A DNA stretch of 64,000 nucleotides from positions 62,001 to 126,000 of the forward strand of contig DIYH01000004.1 of NCBI GenBank assembly GCA_002435755.1. The letters run 5' to 3'. Below are positions 1 to 9,700 of this stretch, in pieces. The translations under genes and the position numbers were made by a program. Position 1 is the first letter of the stretch, and every line of letters begins with the position of its first letter. The notes under the pieces were generated by a model. It saw only the letters and a program-made list of their open reading frames with translations, had not been told where the DNA came from and ran no database searches. This DNA is from Flammeovirgaceae bacterium UBA6059 (lineage in GTDB: Bacteria; Bacteroidota; Bacteroidia; Cytophagales; Cyclobacteriaceae).

Positions 1-78
1 AAGTAGATTCATCTTTAACAAATAATCTGACTGAAACGCAACCATTGCACGTTCGTTAGCATCTTATATCCAAACTCA

Positions 79-777
79 ATGACTATGAAGATACTCTCAA
101 CTCTTTTCACTTGTCTCGTTTTAAGCACACAGCTTTTCGCTCAGAACTCCGAGGTAAGGACACTCAAAGATTTCAACAAACTGATTGTTGAAGGCGCTGG
201 CAATATATTTCTCACTGCAGGTAACAAGTCAGAAGTAGAAATACGACTCAAAAATGACAACTATGAACTATCTGATATCATTACCGAAGTGAGCGGCAAC
301 CGTTTAAGAATTGACTATAAGGAACATGGTTGGTTGAAGTCAGCACCTAAAATCGACTTATGGATCACTTATAGGTCGCTTGAAGAGATCACTGTCAATG
401 GCGCCAGCAAAATCAGTACAGAGAATACAATCGAAGCAGATCGTTTTGTCCTCAAATGTGGAGGGGCTGAAAGTGCCAAACTCGACCTGGACGTCAATGA
501 GCTTGTTGCGTCTCTGTCAGGGGCTGGTGCCTTCAACCTTTCCGGTAGGGCTGACTTGCAGGATCTTGATGTCTCTGGTGCAGGCTCTATCAACGCAGAA
601 GACCTCATAGGACAAGATGTAACCGCTGTAGTAAGTGGTGTCGGTTCTCTTTATGTACACGCCGAAGAAAGGATCGATGCTACGGTCAGCGGCGTAGGTA
701 AAATCAGATTCAAAGGTGACCCTGAGGTGCAAAAACTCAACAACGACGGCATAGGGTCGATAAAGAGAATGGACTGA
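79..777 (+). CDS. Secreted DUF2807 (GIN-type beta-helix) protein
   Basis: Predicted exported protein of 232 aa. The start ATG ACT ATG gives two possible initiators two codons apart; either leaves a clear signal peptide (K-I-L-S followed by a hydrophobic stretch ending in QLFAQ at about residue 22). The remainder matches the pattern of DUF2807 'putative auto-transporter adhesin head GIN' proteins: repeated short strands rich in G, S, A and V such as VSGAGS, VSGVGS and VSGVGK, which build a right-handed beta-helix, and an opening RTLKDFNKLIVEGAGNI typical of the family. The family is common in Bacteroidota; its role is unknown, with cell-surface or periplasmic location expected. It is convergent with the GH3 gene, only 16 bp away, with no clear terminator between. 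The family call is firm; function is not. Confidence 0.85.
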   Translation: MTMKILSTLFTCLVLSTQLFAQNSEVRTLKDFNKLIVEGAGNIFLTAGNKSEVEIRLKNDNYELSDIITEVSGNRLRIDYKEHGWLKSAPKIDLWITYRSLEEITVNGASKISTENTIEADRFVLKCGGAESAKLDLDVNELVASLSGAGAFNLSGRADLQDLDVSGAGSINAEDLIGQDVTAVVSGVGSLYVHAEERIDATVSGVGKIRFKGDPEVQKLNNDGIGSIKRMD

Positions 778-793
778 AAAGATTATTTCAAGT

Positions 794-1993
794 TCAGTGT
801 TCAGGGGGGTTGCTTTCAGCGGCTCCCTTTTTTTGTTCGATGATGGCGAGATCTTCTTTCATTTTCATAATACGTTGGTAGGAGATATCCACCCTTTCTT
901 GAGTAACATCTCCATCACGCACCAGCTGCATAATCATACTATGAATTTCATCTGCAGTCCGTTTATCTGTTTTGGGAACATTGTTAGCAAACATCAACAC
1001 ATCGACTCCAGCATCTATAGCCATCTTAATGGCATTTTTAAGGCCAAAATGCTTGCTGATAGCGTGCATTTGCATGTCATCAGAAAAAACTACTCCTTCA
1101 AAACCCATAAAGTCCCGGAGAATACCAGTAATAATTGGCTTAGACAATGTCGCAGGCAGCTTGGCAGAGTCGAGGTGCTGATTGATAATATGGGCTGTCA
1201 TGATACCATCTACCCTACCAGAGTCGAGCATCATTTTGTAAGGCAACAGTTCGTAAAACATCCAGGAGTCGGTGACATCCGTCATGTCCAGGTGAGAGTC
1301 TGTAGAAGAGCTGCCATGCCCTGGGAAATGCTTCAATACTGTCCCGACATCATTAGCCCGGTGTGCGTCTACAACAGTCATACCGTGCGCAGCTACTTCT
1401 CCAGGGTCTGCGCTATAGGTCCGTCCTAGTCTCCCGATGACCGGATTATCAGGGTTCACATCCACATCAATGTCCGGAGCATAGTTGAGATTGATACCAA
1501 GTGAGTCAAGCAATTCAGCAGTCTGATACGCGTAGAAGTAAGTGCTATCCAGGTTGTTGATCGCTCCGAGCTGACCCGCTTGCATGGTCGTCGGAAAGCC
1601 ATATTTTGACTTGAGCCGAGTCACTCGACCACCTTCTTCATCTATCGATGTAAAAAGTGGAATAGGGGAGAATGTTTGTACTCGTCGCATGATGGCCCGG
1701 AGTGAAGAAAATGGAGTGACAGGATCTATGTTTTTCTCATAAATCACAACGCCACCTACCTTCCCAGCCTTGATTTCCGGTAGGATAGCATCAGCTTCCT
1801 CTGGCAGATTAAACTCGCCCAGCCCTATCATTACCATTTGACCTACCTTTATTGACAGGGAATCCGGAGATACCCTGATCTCTTCCTCCGGATTTTGACC
1901 GCTTAGGTCTACGCAAAAAAACAGGATGATACTAAATATCAGCCACTTTGATAACCACTTTGCCTTTGGCGCGCTTTGTCCTAATTCTCTCAT
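794..1993 (-). CDS. Exported NagZ-like beta-N-acetylhexosaminidase, GH3
   Basis: Glycoside hydrolase family 3 enzyme, most like NagZ-type beta-N-acetylhexosaminidases that remove GlcNAc from peptidoglycan fragments. The NagZ signature KHFPGHG followed by a DSH tripeptide lies around residue 220 and carries the acid/base His; SDDM near residue 304 carries the nucleophile Asp. RVTRLKSKYGFP is a typical substrate-loop segment. A TTG at 2020 extends the frame, but the ATG at 1993 is the better start and leaves a signal-like hydrophobic segment ending in DLSGQ, so the enzyme is probably periplasmic. From this ATG the gene overlaps the 3' end of the preceding MDR gene by 62 bp in another frame, so translation is likely coupled. 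The single-domain length of about 399 aa suits NagZ plus a signal peptide. Exact substrate is inferred. Confidence 0.88.
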   Translation of the reverse strand: MRELGQSAPKAKWLSKWLIFSIILFFCVDLSGQNPEEEIRVSPDSLSIKVGQMVMIGLGEFNLPEEADAILPEIKAGKVGGVVIYEKNIDPVTPFSSLRAIMRRVQTFSPIPLFTSIDEEGGRVTRLKSKYGFPTTMQAGQLGAINNLDSTYFYAYQTAELLDSLGINLNYAPDIDVDVNPDNPVIGRLGRTYSADPGEVAAHGMTVVDAHRANDVGTVLKHFPGHGSSSTDSHLDMTDVTDSWMFYELLPYKMMLDSGRVDGIMTAHIINQHLDSAKLPATLSKPIITGILRDFMGFEGVVFSDDMQMHAISKHFGLKNAIKMAIDAGVDVLMFANNVPKTDKRTADEIHSMIMQLVRDGDVTQERVDISYQRIMKMKEDLAIIEQKKGAAESNPPEH

Positions 1994-2879
1994 GTGCTTG
2001 AGGCATTTCCGATAGGTCAAAGGTAGAGTCTATAATTGGTTTTATCTGACCCTCTTCACACATAGTTACGATACGCCCAAGTTGCTGAGCATTAGGTCTT
2101 ACCACTACCACTTTTCCCTTCTTCCTACTGAAAAAAGACAGCCCGTGAGTAAGAAAGTTTTTAACGCTTGGAATCGTCGAACAGTAAGTCCCTTTATCGG
2201 TCAACAGGTGTTCTACCTTACCCAGAGAGTAGTTGCCAAAGACATCATAGAATACATCGAACTTCTTGCCTAGATCTACAATACTGACCTTGGTGTAGTC
2301 AAGCACTACATCAGCTCCTAGCGACTTCACAAGGTGCTCATTGCGATAGCTGCAAGTAGCTGTCACATGACCACCAAGTGCTTTGATCAACTGCACAGCA
2401 TAAACCCCTACACCACCTGAGGCACCATTTACCAATACCTTCTGGCCTGTTTTGAAATTGGCCTGCCCTAGTATCGCTTGCCAGGTGGTCAATGTAACAA
2501 GTGGTAAGCCGGCAGCTTCCGCAAAACTGAAATTGTTGGGTATCAGGGATAACTGGCCTGGTTTTGCAGAAACGTATTCAGCGTAAGCCCCGCCTTCCAC
2601 GGTAGAGCGCATACCAAGAACCTTGTCTCCCGGTCTGAATCCTTTTACTTTATCACCGACTTCAGAAACTACTCCACTAAAATCTGAGCCAAGGATTCTT
2701 GGGAAGCTATTGCCTACCGGAAACTTGAATTTACCTGATCGTTGTAATAGCTCTATGGGGTTAACCGAAGTATAGCATACCTTGACCAAAACTCCGTCAG
2801 AAGACAAATTGGGTTTCGGAATCTCTGTAAGGTTGAGAACAGAGCTGTCACCAAATCGATCGATTACGACAGCTTTCAT
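1932..2879 (-). CDS. Zinc-independent MDR alcohol dehydrogenase / quinone oxidoreductase
   Basis: NAD(P)H-dependent medium-chain dehydrogenase/reductase of the zinc-less quinone oxidoreductase branch, 315 aa. The N-terminal GroES-like domain contains GSDFSGVVSEVGDKVKGF; the cofactor Rossmann motif NGASGGVGVYAVQLIKALG begins near residue 149. The Cys/His set of zinc-dependent alcohol dehydrogenases is absent. Proteins of this type reduce quinones or activated alkenes in the cytoplasm, but substrate cannot be read from sequence. The start ATG overlaps the stop of the upstream ceramidase-like gene by 4 bp (ATGA), and its own 3' end overlaps the GH3 gene, so all three minus-strand genes look like one transcript despite unrelated roles. 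Confidence 0.88.
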   Translation of the reverse strand: MKAVVIDRFGDSSVLNLTEIPKPNLSSDGVLVKVCYTSVNPIELLQRSGKFKFPVGNSFPRILGSDFSGVVSEVGDKVKGFRPGDKVLGMRSTVEGGAYAEYVSAKPGQLSLIPNNFSFAEAAGLPLVTLTTWQAILGQANFKTGQKVLVNGASGGVGVYAVQLIKALGGHVTATCSYRNEHLVKSLGADVVLDYTKVSIVDLGKKFDVFYDVFGNYSLGKVEHLLTDKGTYCSTIPSVKNFLTHGLSFFSRKKGKVVVVRPNAQQLGRIVTMCEEGQIKPIIDSTFDLSEMPQAHERIRTKRAKGKVVIKVADI

Positions 2880-4234
2880 TCTTCAGGGGCAAATTTGTTA
2901 ATGAGTATCTCAATCAATTCTGTAAAATAAGCTCCATTATAAGGGCCAAACCAGTTCATGGTACGAGTTTCATATTTATCTAAATCGTACCATTCATCTT
3001 TGGTTACATAACCCATGTAGCTGCCATTGAAACTATGGATCATCAAATGGTGGTCATCTTGTCGGGCAAGATCAGACAGTGGCTCAATCAACTCACCGGA
3101 AAAATCACAGGGTGTACCTACCATCAATTGATCTCCGATCTTTAAAGCGTTCAATGTAGCGCTTACTTCACCGAATACCCGCCCGAATACCCAGGGCCTT
3201 AAACGCAGGTTTTCTGAGATACGAAAATGTGGACTCCTCAAGGTCATTTCTTCTCTTGAAAAACCAAGATCTGTAGTGTAGTCCACAGGAGTGGCATTTT
3301 GAATAAGCATTATTTGGGGTACCAAATTCTCCGCCATGTATTTGATCTCTGTCAAATCATCTAGTCGCGGTGTAAGAGGTGCCATACTACCTACCGCCCC
3401 AGCTCCATAGCTGGCAAAATCAATCAGTGTATCCGTCTCAAGCATCTTGACCAACTGGCCAGGATAATCTGCAGATAGCTGCTTGAAACTTCCTCCCAGG
3501 CAAGTAGCATGAGCCGCAAAGCTTGTCAGCAATCCTACCTCGCCATTATCCCTGACGATCTTGATGATTCGAAACCACGGGTCTATTTGTCCTTGTTGGT
3601 CTCCTACTAGTCTATTACGAACAAGGTCACCGGCCATCACTGCGCTGTAGCCAATTCTCGCTCTTATAATATCAACTTCCGCTGATTTTATTGCAATAGC
3701 GATCTGTTGCGCTATGAACTCTACCACGTCAGGGTCAAACTCTCCACTAAAAAGGCTACCAACGAGCCCTGGCTGCCATCCTCCAATGCTGGAATGAGAA
3801 TGCGTTGCTGTGAGAAATGTGTTGCCTGGATTGAAACCTGATGAGGCTAGTATTTCGAAAAGTCGATCATACACAAGAGGTGGGATGATCAGCAGGTCTG
3901 CAGAGACATAAGTGGCCTTGCTCAGCCCATTGTCAAAGACAAACGCCCGGACATAGACACTATCGTGAATGCTGGTATAATGAGCGCCACGACGCTTGCC
4001 ATAACCAGCAAGTGGTACCGATTTTTCTGGCACGAGAGATGCTCTGGACCAGCCCACTTTCAAAGTGTCTCCGGAGGTCAGTGCAGGCTGAAGAGACTTG
4101 AAATTATCTACCGTCTCCCGATAATAATCCATTTCCTGGTAAGGCGTTCGATCTACTGTGGTGATCAGCATCAGCACTAGTAAAAGTATGCAACCAAGTA
4201 CGCTGAGGACAATTTTTAACCACTTCTTCCTCAT
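2876..4234 (-). CDS. Membrane-anchored neutral ceramidase-like hydrolase
   Basis: 452-aa protein resembling the N-terminal catalytic domain of neutral/alkaline ceramidases (PF04734 type). An N-terminal lysine-rich cap and one hydrophobic helix (about residues 7-26) act as signal anchor. Family-like motifs are KVGWSRASLVPEK near the start of the domain, PLAGYGKR, and TATHSHSSIGGW, which corresponds to the zinc-ligand THTHSGPGG segment of known ceramidases. Later FAAHATCLGG aligns with a second metal His region. It is much shorter than secreted ceramidases of 650-700 aa and lacks their C-terminal immunoglobulin-like domain. Neutral ceramidases hydrolyse the amide bond of ceramides. Many Bacteroidota make sphingolipids, so a lipid-amide role is plausible, but substrate is inferred. 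First gene of the minus-strand trio ending with GH3. Confidence 0.72.
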   Translation of the reverse strand: MRKKWLKIVLSVLGCILLLVLMLITTVDRTPYQEMDYYRETVDNFKSLQPALTSGDTLKVGWSRASLVPEKSVPLAGYGKRRGAHYTSIHDSVYVRAFVFDNGLSKATYVSADLLIIPPLVYDRLFEILASSGFNPGNTFLTATHSHSSIGGWQPGLVGSLFSGEFDPDVVEFIAQQIAIAIKSAEVDIIRARIGYSAVMAGDLVRNRLVGDQQGQIDPWFRIIKIVRDNGEVGLLTSFAAHATCLGGSFKQLSADYPGQLVKMLETDTLIDFASYGAGAVGSMAPLTPRLDDLTEIKYMAENLVPQIMLIQNATPVDYTTDLGFSREEMTLRSPHFRISENLRLRPWVFGRVFGEVSATLNALKIGDQLMVGTPCDFSGELIEPLSDLARQDDHHLMIHSFNGSYMGYVTKDEWYDLDKYETRTMNWFGPYNGAYFTELIEILINKFAPEE

Positions 4235-4298
4235 AGGCCAAGTTTAATATTGAGCAAAAGTTAACACTATTCAAGTGATTGTGATAAATTGATTTTCT

Positions 4299-5021
4299 AT
4301 GATCGTCTCTAGGGTTGTCTGGCGCATGCTGTTCTTTCTGTCATCACCTATCATCTTATTTCAAGCCGTCTATGCCAGATGGCACACGCCCAGACTACCT
4401 GAAGCTAAAAAACCTACAGAAGGAAGAAGCCCAAGCGCACTTTTCCCACCTCTCAAAATAGCATTTATTGGTGAATCGACCATCGCTGGAGTAGGAGCGA
4501 GTGATATGTCCAAAGCACTTACTGGCTGCACCATACGGGCGTTGGAATCACATTATTGTGTCAAGTGGTCTATCGTCGGTCACAACGGTATCCGGATAGC
4601 AGAACTACTATCTTATATGACTGCTGACAATCTCAGTGGGCAACAGATCATCGTGGTGGCCATCGGTGCAAATGATACTACCAAGCTCACCAAGTACACC
4701 AACTGGATAGAAGGTTTGAATAAGTTCGTGACAGTCATCAGAAAGCATAGCAAGGCACCCATCATTTTCAGTCAACTACCCCCCATGCACTTATTTACAG
4801 CACTACCGCAACCACTGCGCACGGTAGTTGGGCGTAGGGCCAAGCTATTCGACAAAGGACTCAAGAGTATGTGCAACTCAACGGAGGGGTGCCATTATCT
4901 ACCGTTGAATTTTGAACCTAAACCTGGATACTTAGCCAGTGATGGCTACCATCCGTCAGAGCTTGCTTATCAGGAATGGGCGGACCAACTCGCAACAGTT
5001 ATACGTGAACTCAAACAGTAA
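4299..5021 (+). CDS. SGNH/GDSL-family hydrolase
   Basis: 240-aa SGNH hydrolase. Block I reads AFIGESTIAGVGASD (GES in place of the usual GDS), with the nucleophile Ser near residue 61. Block III is VVAIGANDTTKL (GxND), and block V is SDGYHPSELAYQEW with the catalytic Asp and His near the C-terminus. Such enzymes are esterases, lipases or acyl-carbohydrate deacylases. The N-terminus (MLFFLSSPIILFQAVYA, from about residue 10) is hydrophobic and suggests export or membrane association. The stop codon overlaps the start of the next gene (TAATG), so the two are probably translated as an operon. Divergent from the minus-strand ceramidase-like gene, with 64 bp between. Confidence 0.85.
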   Translation: MIVSRVVWRMLFFLSSPIILFQAVYARWHTPRLPEAKKPTEGRSPSALFPPLKIAFIGESTIAGVGASDMSKALTGCTIRALESHYCVKWSIVGHNGIRIAELLSYMTADNLSGQQIIVVAIGANDTTKLTKYTNWIEGLNKFVTVIRKHSKAPIIFSQLPPMHLFTALPQPLRTVVGRRAKLFDKGLKSMCNSTEGCHYLPLNFEPKPGYLASDGYHPSELAYQEWADQLATVIRELKQ

Positions 5022-5557
5022 TGACAGAACTAGAACACCTTAAGTATCCTATTGGAAAGTTTAATGCAAAAGCATTTTCAAGTGACACTGATCTAAATCA
5101 GGCAATAGAAGATATTGCTGGTCTCCCGGTAGAGTTTGAGAAGGCCATCAATTCACTATCCAATGAACAATTGGATACTCCCTATCGGCCAGGAGGTTGG
5201 ACCATTAAGCAGCTGGTGCATCACGTGGTTGATAGTCACATAAATGCATATGTAAGAATGAAAATAGCTTTGACAGAAAAAGACCCCACCATCCGACCAT
5301 ATGAAGAGGGCGAGTGGGCGAAGCTTGAAGATACTGCTACTACACCCGTCAAAATATCGCTGGACATGTTATCACTGCTACATAAGCGTTGGGTAAATCT
5401 CATTCGCTCATTGGATTCGACACAACTCACCAAGAAATACTATCACCCAGGGGATAAGGAATGGGTCAACTTAAAAACTATGATCGGCATGTACGCATGG
5501 CATGGCAATCACCATTTGGCACATGTCACGGAGTTGATCAAGCGGGAAGGTTGGTAG
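5021..5557 (+). CDS. YfiT/BstA-like DinB-superfamily metal-dependent protein
   Basis: 178-aa four-helix-bundle protein of the YfiT/BstA branch of the DinB superfamily. Recognisable segments are LKYPIGKF at the N-terminus, LVHHVVDSHINAYVRMK (first His ligand) and MYAWHGNHHLAHV near the C-terminus (two further His ligands), the triad that binds a divalent metal. B. subtilis homologues were first called metal-dependent hydrolases and BstA is a bacillithiol S-transferase; several Bacteroidota also make bacillithiol, so a thiol-transferase role is possible but unproven here. The ATG overlaps the last base of the SGNH gene stop (TAATG), so start choice is firm. Confidence 0.85.
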   Translation: MTELEHLKYPIGKFNAKAFSSDTDLNQAIEDIAGLPVEFEKAINSLSNEQLDTPYRPGGWTIKQLVHHVVDSHINAYVRMKIALTEKDPTIRPYEEGEWAKLEDTATTPVKISLDMLSLLHKRWVNLIRSLDSTQLTKKYYHPGDKEWVNLKTMIGMYAWHGNHHLAHVTELIKREGW

Positions 5558-5597
5558 ATGAGCAGTAGAATAGCTAATTTTATATAAAGCGAAAGAC

Positions 5598-6149
5598 ATG
5601 ATTGCGGTAGCCAAGCGACTGATTAATCGGGATGAGTATTATAAAATGGCAGAGGTGGGCATCCTTAAGCCAGAAGATCGTGTAGAGCTGATCAATGGAG
5701 AAATCATCGAGATGAGTCCTATAGGAAGTAGACATGCTGGAGCAGTGCGTAAAATCACGAGGGTGCTCCATGAGTATTTGAATGAGTCTTTTGACATCAG
5801 CATTCAAAGTCCCATAGTCTTGGGTTCTAATACTGAGCCAGAGCCAGATATAGCTATATTAAAGCATCGAGCTGATGACTACTCTAGTGCCCATCCTACT
5901 GGCATTGATGTGGTACATGTAATCGAAGTAGCAGATACTTCTCTTTCTTATGACACGGATGTGAAGTCAGAACTGTATGCCAAAGCAGGTATTCCAGCCT
6001 ATTGGGTCGCGGATTTGCAACGTCTCGAGATAACCGCCTATGCGAAGACCTCAAATGGAAAATATCAAGATGTGTCAGTGCTTGGTGTGGGTGACCAAAT
6101 TGACTTTCTAGGAATTGAAATAGAGGTTTCCTCTCTTCTAATCCACTAG
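5598..6149 (+). CDS. Uma2-family (DUF820) PD-(D/E)XK nuclease-like protein
   Basis: 183-aa Uma2/DUF820 protein. The family opening is present (YYKMAEVGILKPEDRVELI followed by NGEIIEMSPIG), as is the restriction-endonuclease-like core: EPEPDIAIL supplies the metal Asp, VIEVADTS the Glu and KSELYAKAGIPAYWV a Lys. The family is very abundant in cyanobacteria and present in Bacteroidota; nuclease activity is predicted from fold, and the biological role is unknown. No partner toxin, antitoxin or mobile gene is adjacent. It follows the YfiT-like gene by 40 bp and is convergent with the DinB gene, 3 bp away. Confidence 0.88.
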   Translation: MIAVAKRLINRDEYYKMAEVGILKPEDRVELINGEIIEMSPIGSRHAGAVRKITRVLHEYLNESFDISIQSPIVLGSNTEPEPDIAILKHRADDYSSAHPTGIDVVHVIEVADTSLSYDTDVKSELYAKAGIPAYWVADLQRLEITAYAKTSNGKYQDVSVLGVGDQIDFLGIEIEVSSLLIH

Positions 6150-6152
6150 TCC

Positions 6153-6602
6153 TCATCCCTCGACTATCCTCCTCAAATAGTTGATATGGCCTAAATGCCA
6201 GCTCAAATGTCCATAAAGATGGAATAGAAAAGCTCTCACCGTAAACTCTTCAGGTCGAATCTTAACAGGATAGATATCATCGAGTTTAGTTTCATCCAGT
6301 TTCTTAAGAAGCGTAGCTTCAATCACTTTTTTGGTGACCTCAACATCTTCCATAATATCAGCTACTGGTACATTCTTGAGACTAAACTCTTTATCCCGTT
6401 CCCTGACATAACCTGTCTCACCAAGCACAGCACCAATGAAGTGTTGTAAGTTTCCATTCAAGTGGAGTGCCAAATTTCCACCTGAATTGAGGACGCCATC
6501 TTGCACGGTCCAAAGTAGGTTTTCATCATAAGCTTTCAATTCTTCGATTAGCTTGTTTAGGTCTCTTTGAAAAAGAGAATTAAGGGTATTTAATGTATCC
6601 AT
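6153..6602 (-). CDS. DinB-like (DUF1572-type) protein
   Basis: 149-aa helical protein of the DinB superfamily. Visible metal-ligand candidates are LALHLNGNLQHFIGAVL in the second helix (two His) and LFHLYGHLSWHLGHINYLR at the C-terminus. DinB-type proteins include thiol transferases (mycothiol, bacillithiol) and many of unknown function. Length and C-terminal HLSWHxGHI motif fit the DUF1572 group. It is divergent from the VPS10 gene and encoded opposite its neighbours, so it is probably monocistronic. It is clearly different in sequence from the YfiT-like protein 600 bp away, so the two are not a recent duplication. Confidence 0.82.
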   Translation of the reverse strand: MDTLNTLNSLFQRDLNKLIEELKAYDENLLWTVQDGVLNSGGNLALHLNGNLQHFIGAVLGETGYVRERDKEFSLKNVPVADIMEDVEVTKKVIEATLLKKLDETKLDDIYPVKIRPEEFTVRAFLFHLYGHLSWHLGHINYLRRIVEG

Positions 6603-6704
6603 AGACGTCCAAAGGTTCCGTTCATCCCGCAGTTTGTGTTAGTCGAATCATATCGGTTTGATTAATATCGATACTTTGTAATTTACATAGATTACCAAAA
6701 CCTA

Positions 6705-9700
6705 ATGTCCATTCTCATGATGAAGATTACCAAGTTATTTGCGCTCTTATTATGTCTTTCGGTCACCCTACCGGGAATTGCCCAACGTAAGAAAAAATCC
6801 TCAGCACCTGAAGGCAAAACCTACGATGAAAAACTGTTTAATGCCCAAGAGTGGCGCAATATTGGGCCATTCCGCGGTGGGCGATCCCTTACCAGTAGTG
6901 GAGTGGTTGGTGATCCACTGACCTATTATATGGGTACCGCTGGTGGTGGTGTTTGGAAAACAGAAGATGCCGGACTCACATGGAAGTGTGTTTCTGATGA
7001 CTATTTCACCGCGACTTCAATCGGGGCTATAAGTGTTTCAGAGTCTGATCCAAATGTGGTTTATGTAGGTACAGGTGAGGCTGCTATACGTGGTGTAATG
7101 ACCTCTCACGGTGATGGCGTTTATAAGTCAACCGATGCTGGTAAAACTTGGACGAATGTTGGTTTAGAAAAGTCGTCTCAAATTTCAGAAATCAGTATTC
7201 ATCCTAACAATCCAGACATAGTCTATGTAGCGGCCCAGGGCAATCCTTATGGTCCTAATCCTGAGCGTGGTGTATATCGCTCTACCGACGGAGGTGCCAA
7301 CTGGGAATTGGTGCATTTCGTGAGCGAGTCGGCAGGCGCCTGTAACATGTCCATGGATATGAACAATCCCCGTATACTTTATGCAGCTTTTTGGGATCAT
7401 GACCGTGACCCATGGTACGTAAGGTCAGGTGGCGAAGGTAGTGGTATCTGGAAGTCAACTGATGGGGGTGATACCTGGAATAAGATCGTCAAAGGCCTAC
7501 CGGAATTGATGGGTAAGATTGGTGTGTCAGTCTCCCGTGCCAACTCCAATGTGGTCTATGCAATAGTCGAAGCTGACAATGAAAAAGGTGGCCTTTATCG
7601 CTCGGATGATAGTGGTGCTAGTTGGAAGCATCAGACCAATAATCGTTTGCTACATACGCGCTCGTGGTACTATATGCATGTTTTTGCCGACCCGAATAAT
7701 GAAAATCTGGTATATGTATTGAATGCACCTTTCATGAAATCTATAGATGGGGGAAAGACATTCTCTATGATCATGGTACCACATGGTGATAACCATGACT
7801 TGTGGATCAACCCTGCAAATTCTGACAATATGGTGAGTTCTGATGATGGAGGGGCTACCATCACCTTCAATGGTGGTAAATCGTGGACACCATTGGAGAA
7901 CCAGCCTACGGCACAGTTCTATCGCGTCAATGCCGATAACCGCTTCCCTTACTGGGTTTATGGTGGCCAGCAGGATAACACAACGGTAGCAATTCCTTCC
8001 AGAACTGATGGGTTTGCTATTACACCTTACGACTGGACACGGGGTGTTGGTGGTGGTGAAGCGGCGCACATTGCTTTTGATCCAGACAACCCAAAGTACC
8101 TCTACTCATCCAACATCACTGGTATGATGGATGAGTACAACCAGGAGACAGGAAAGACCAAAGCCATCAAGCCATGGCCAATTGATGACCTTGGTGAGCC
8201 TACTGATGAGATGCGTTATCGCTACAACTGGAACCCTCCAGTCATTGTCAGCAAGCACGATCCTTCAGTCATTTATTACGGTAGTAATGTCTTGCACAAA
8301 TCGACGAACCGAGGAGTGGTATGGGATGACATCTCAGAGGATCTTACCAGAAACGATCCTGAGAAGCTTGGAAAGACCGGAGGCCCTATCACCAATGAAG
8401 GTGCTGGTGGTGAGACCTATCACACATTGATGAGCCTGGCAGAATCTCCACATGATGCCAATGTGATCTACACAGGTGCTGATGATGGGTTGGTACACAT
8501 AACAAAAGATGGCGGTAGCTCATGGCAAAATATCAGTCCTGGTCCTGAAGGCATTATCAATTCAATTGACATCTCGACTCATGATCCGGCCACAGTTTAC
8601 ATCACTATGATGCGCTATAAGTTGAGTGACTTTAAGCCTTACATCTACAAGTCAACTGACTATGGAGCCACTTGGAGTCAGATCGAAAGAGATATTCCGG
8701 TAGGAGCCTATGCAAGAGTTGTAAGAGAAGACCCTTCCAGAAAAGACCTGCTTTACGCTGGAACGGAAAGAGGGCTCTATATTTCATTTGATGGTGGTGC
8801 TAAATGGACCAAGTGGCAGGCTAACCTCCCTATTGTACCAATCACCGACCTGATGGTACACCAAAATGACTTGATCGTGGCAACCCATGGTCGTGCTTAC
8901 TGGATCATGGATGACATCAAACCACTCCATCAGGTCACCGATGCTGTAGCGAATAGTAAGGCTTTCTTGTATGAGCCCAAAGATGTCGTCAAGACTAGCG
9001 GATTTAACTTTTTCTTCCCCATGCCTGGTGTGGGTAAAAACCCTTATGGCGGGGCAAGTATTAAGTATTACATAAGTGAAATCCCCGAAGGTGACAGCAT
9101 TGCTGTTAAACTCGAAATCATGGATCAGTCTGGCAATGTGATTCGTTCAATGGTCAGTGACTCTAAGGACAAGTCCAATGTGATCAGCAAGAAAGAAGGT
9201 ATGAATGTGGCTAAATGGGATTTGAAAGTGGATAATCTCGAACCAGCCAAAGGTGTTTATGTCATGAGTTTCACGGGCACAGCGATGAAAGGATACACTG
9301 TCGGACCAGGAACCTATACTGCTAAACTCACCTATGGAGATATTGAGCAGACTCAGTCATTCGCGGTAGTGCAGGATCCTAGGGATGAAGCAAGTGCCTC
9401 CGACATAGCTGAGCAGCAGGACATGGTGAAAAAGATATACGATGATATCGCCAACTTATATGAAGGGGTAAGGCAGATGCAGCAAGTGCGAGACCAAGTT
9501 GGGGACTGGATGGGTCGTATGGAAGATGATGAGGATATACAGGATCAGGGTAAGGAGCTCAAGGAGAAAATCGATGAGGTCGAAGGAACTTTGATTTCAC
9601 CCAAGCAGACCACTTTCCAGGACGTGATAAACTTCAGAAGTCAACTAGATCATCAGCTCCACAACTTGATGAACACAATAGATGGAAACACTCCTCCCGT

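Noticed and set aside
797..1429. 210-codon plus-strand frame opposite the GH3 gene
   Set aside because: It is the antisense shadow of a gene with intact catalytic motifs.
5598..6602. Uma2 and DinB genes as a defence or toxin-antitoxin system
   Set aside because: They are convergent, unrelated families with no partner gene, and no defence gene is adjacent.
6657..6678. Bacteroidota -33/-7 promoter before the VPS10 gene
   Set aside because: TTTG and TACTTTG boxes exist but only 11 bp apart and with one missing spacer base, so the match to the TTTG/TAnnTTTG consensus is poor.
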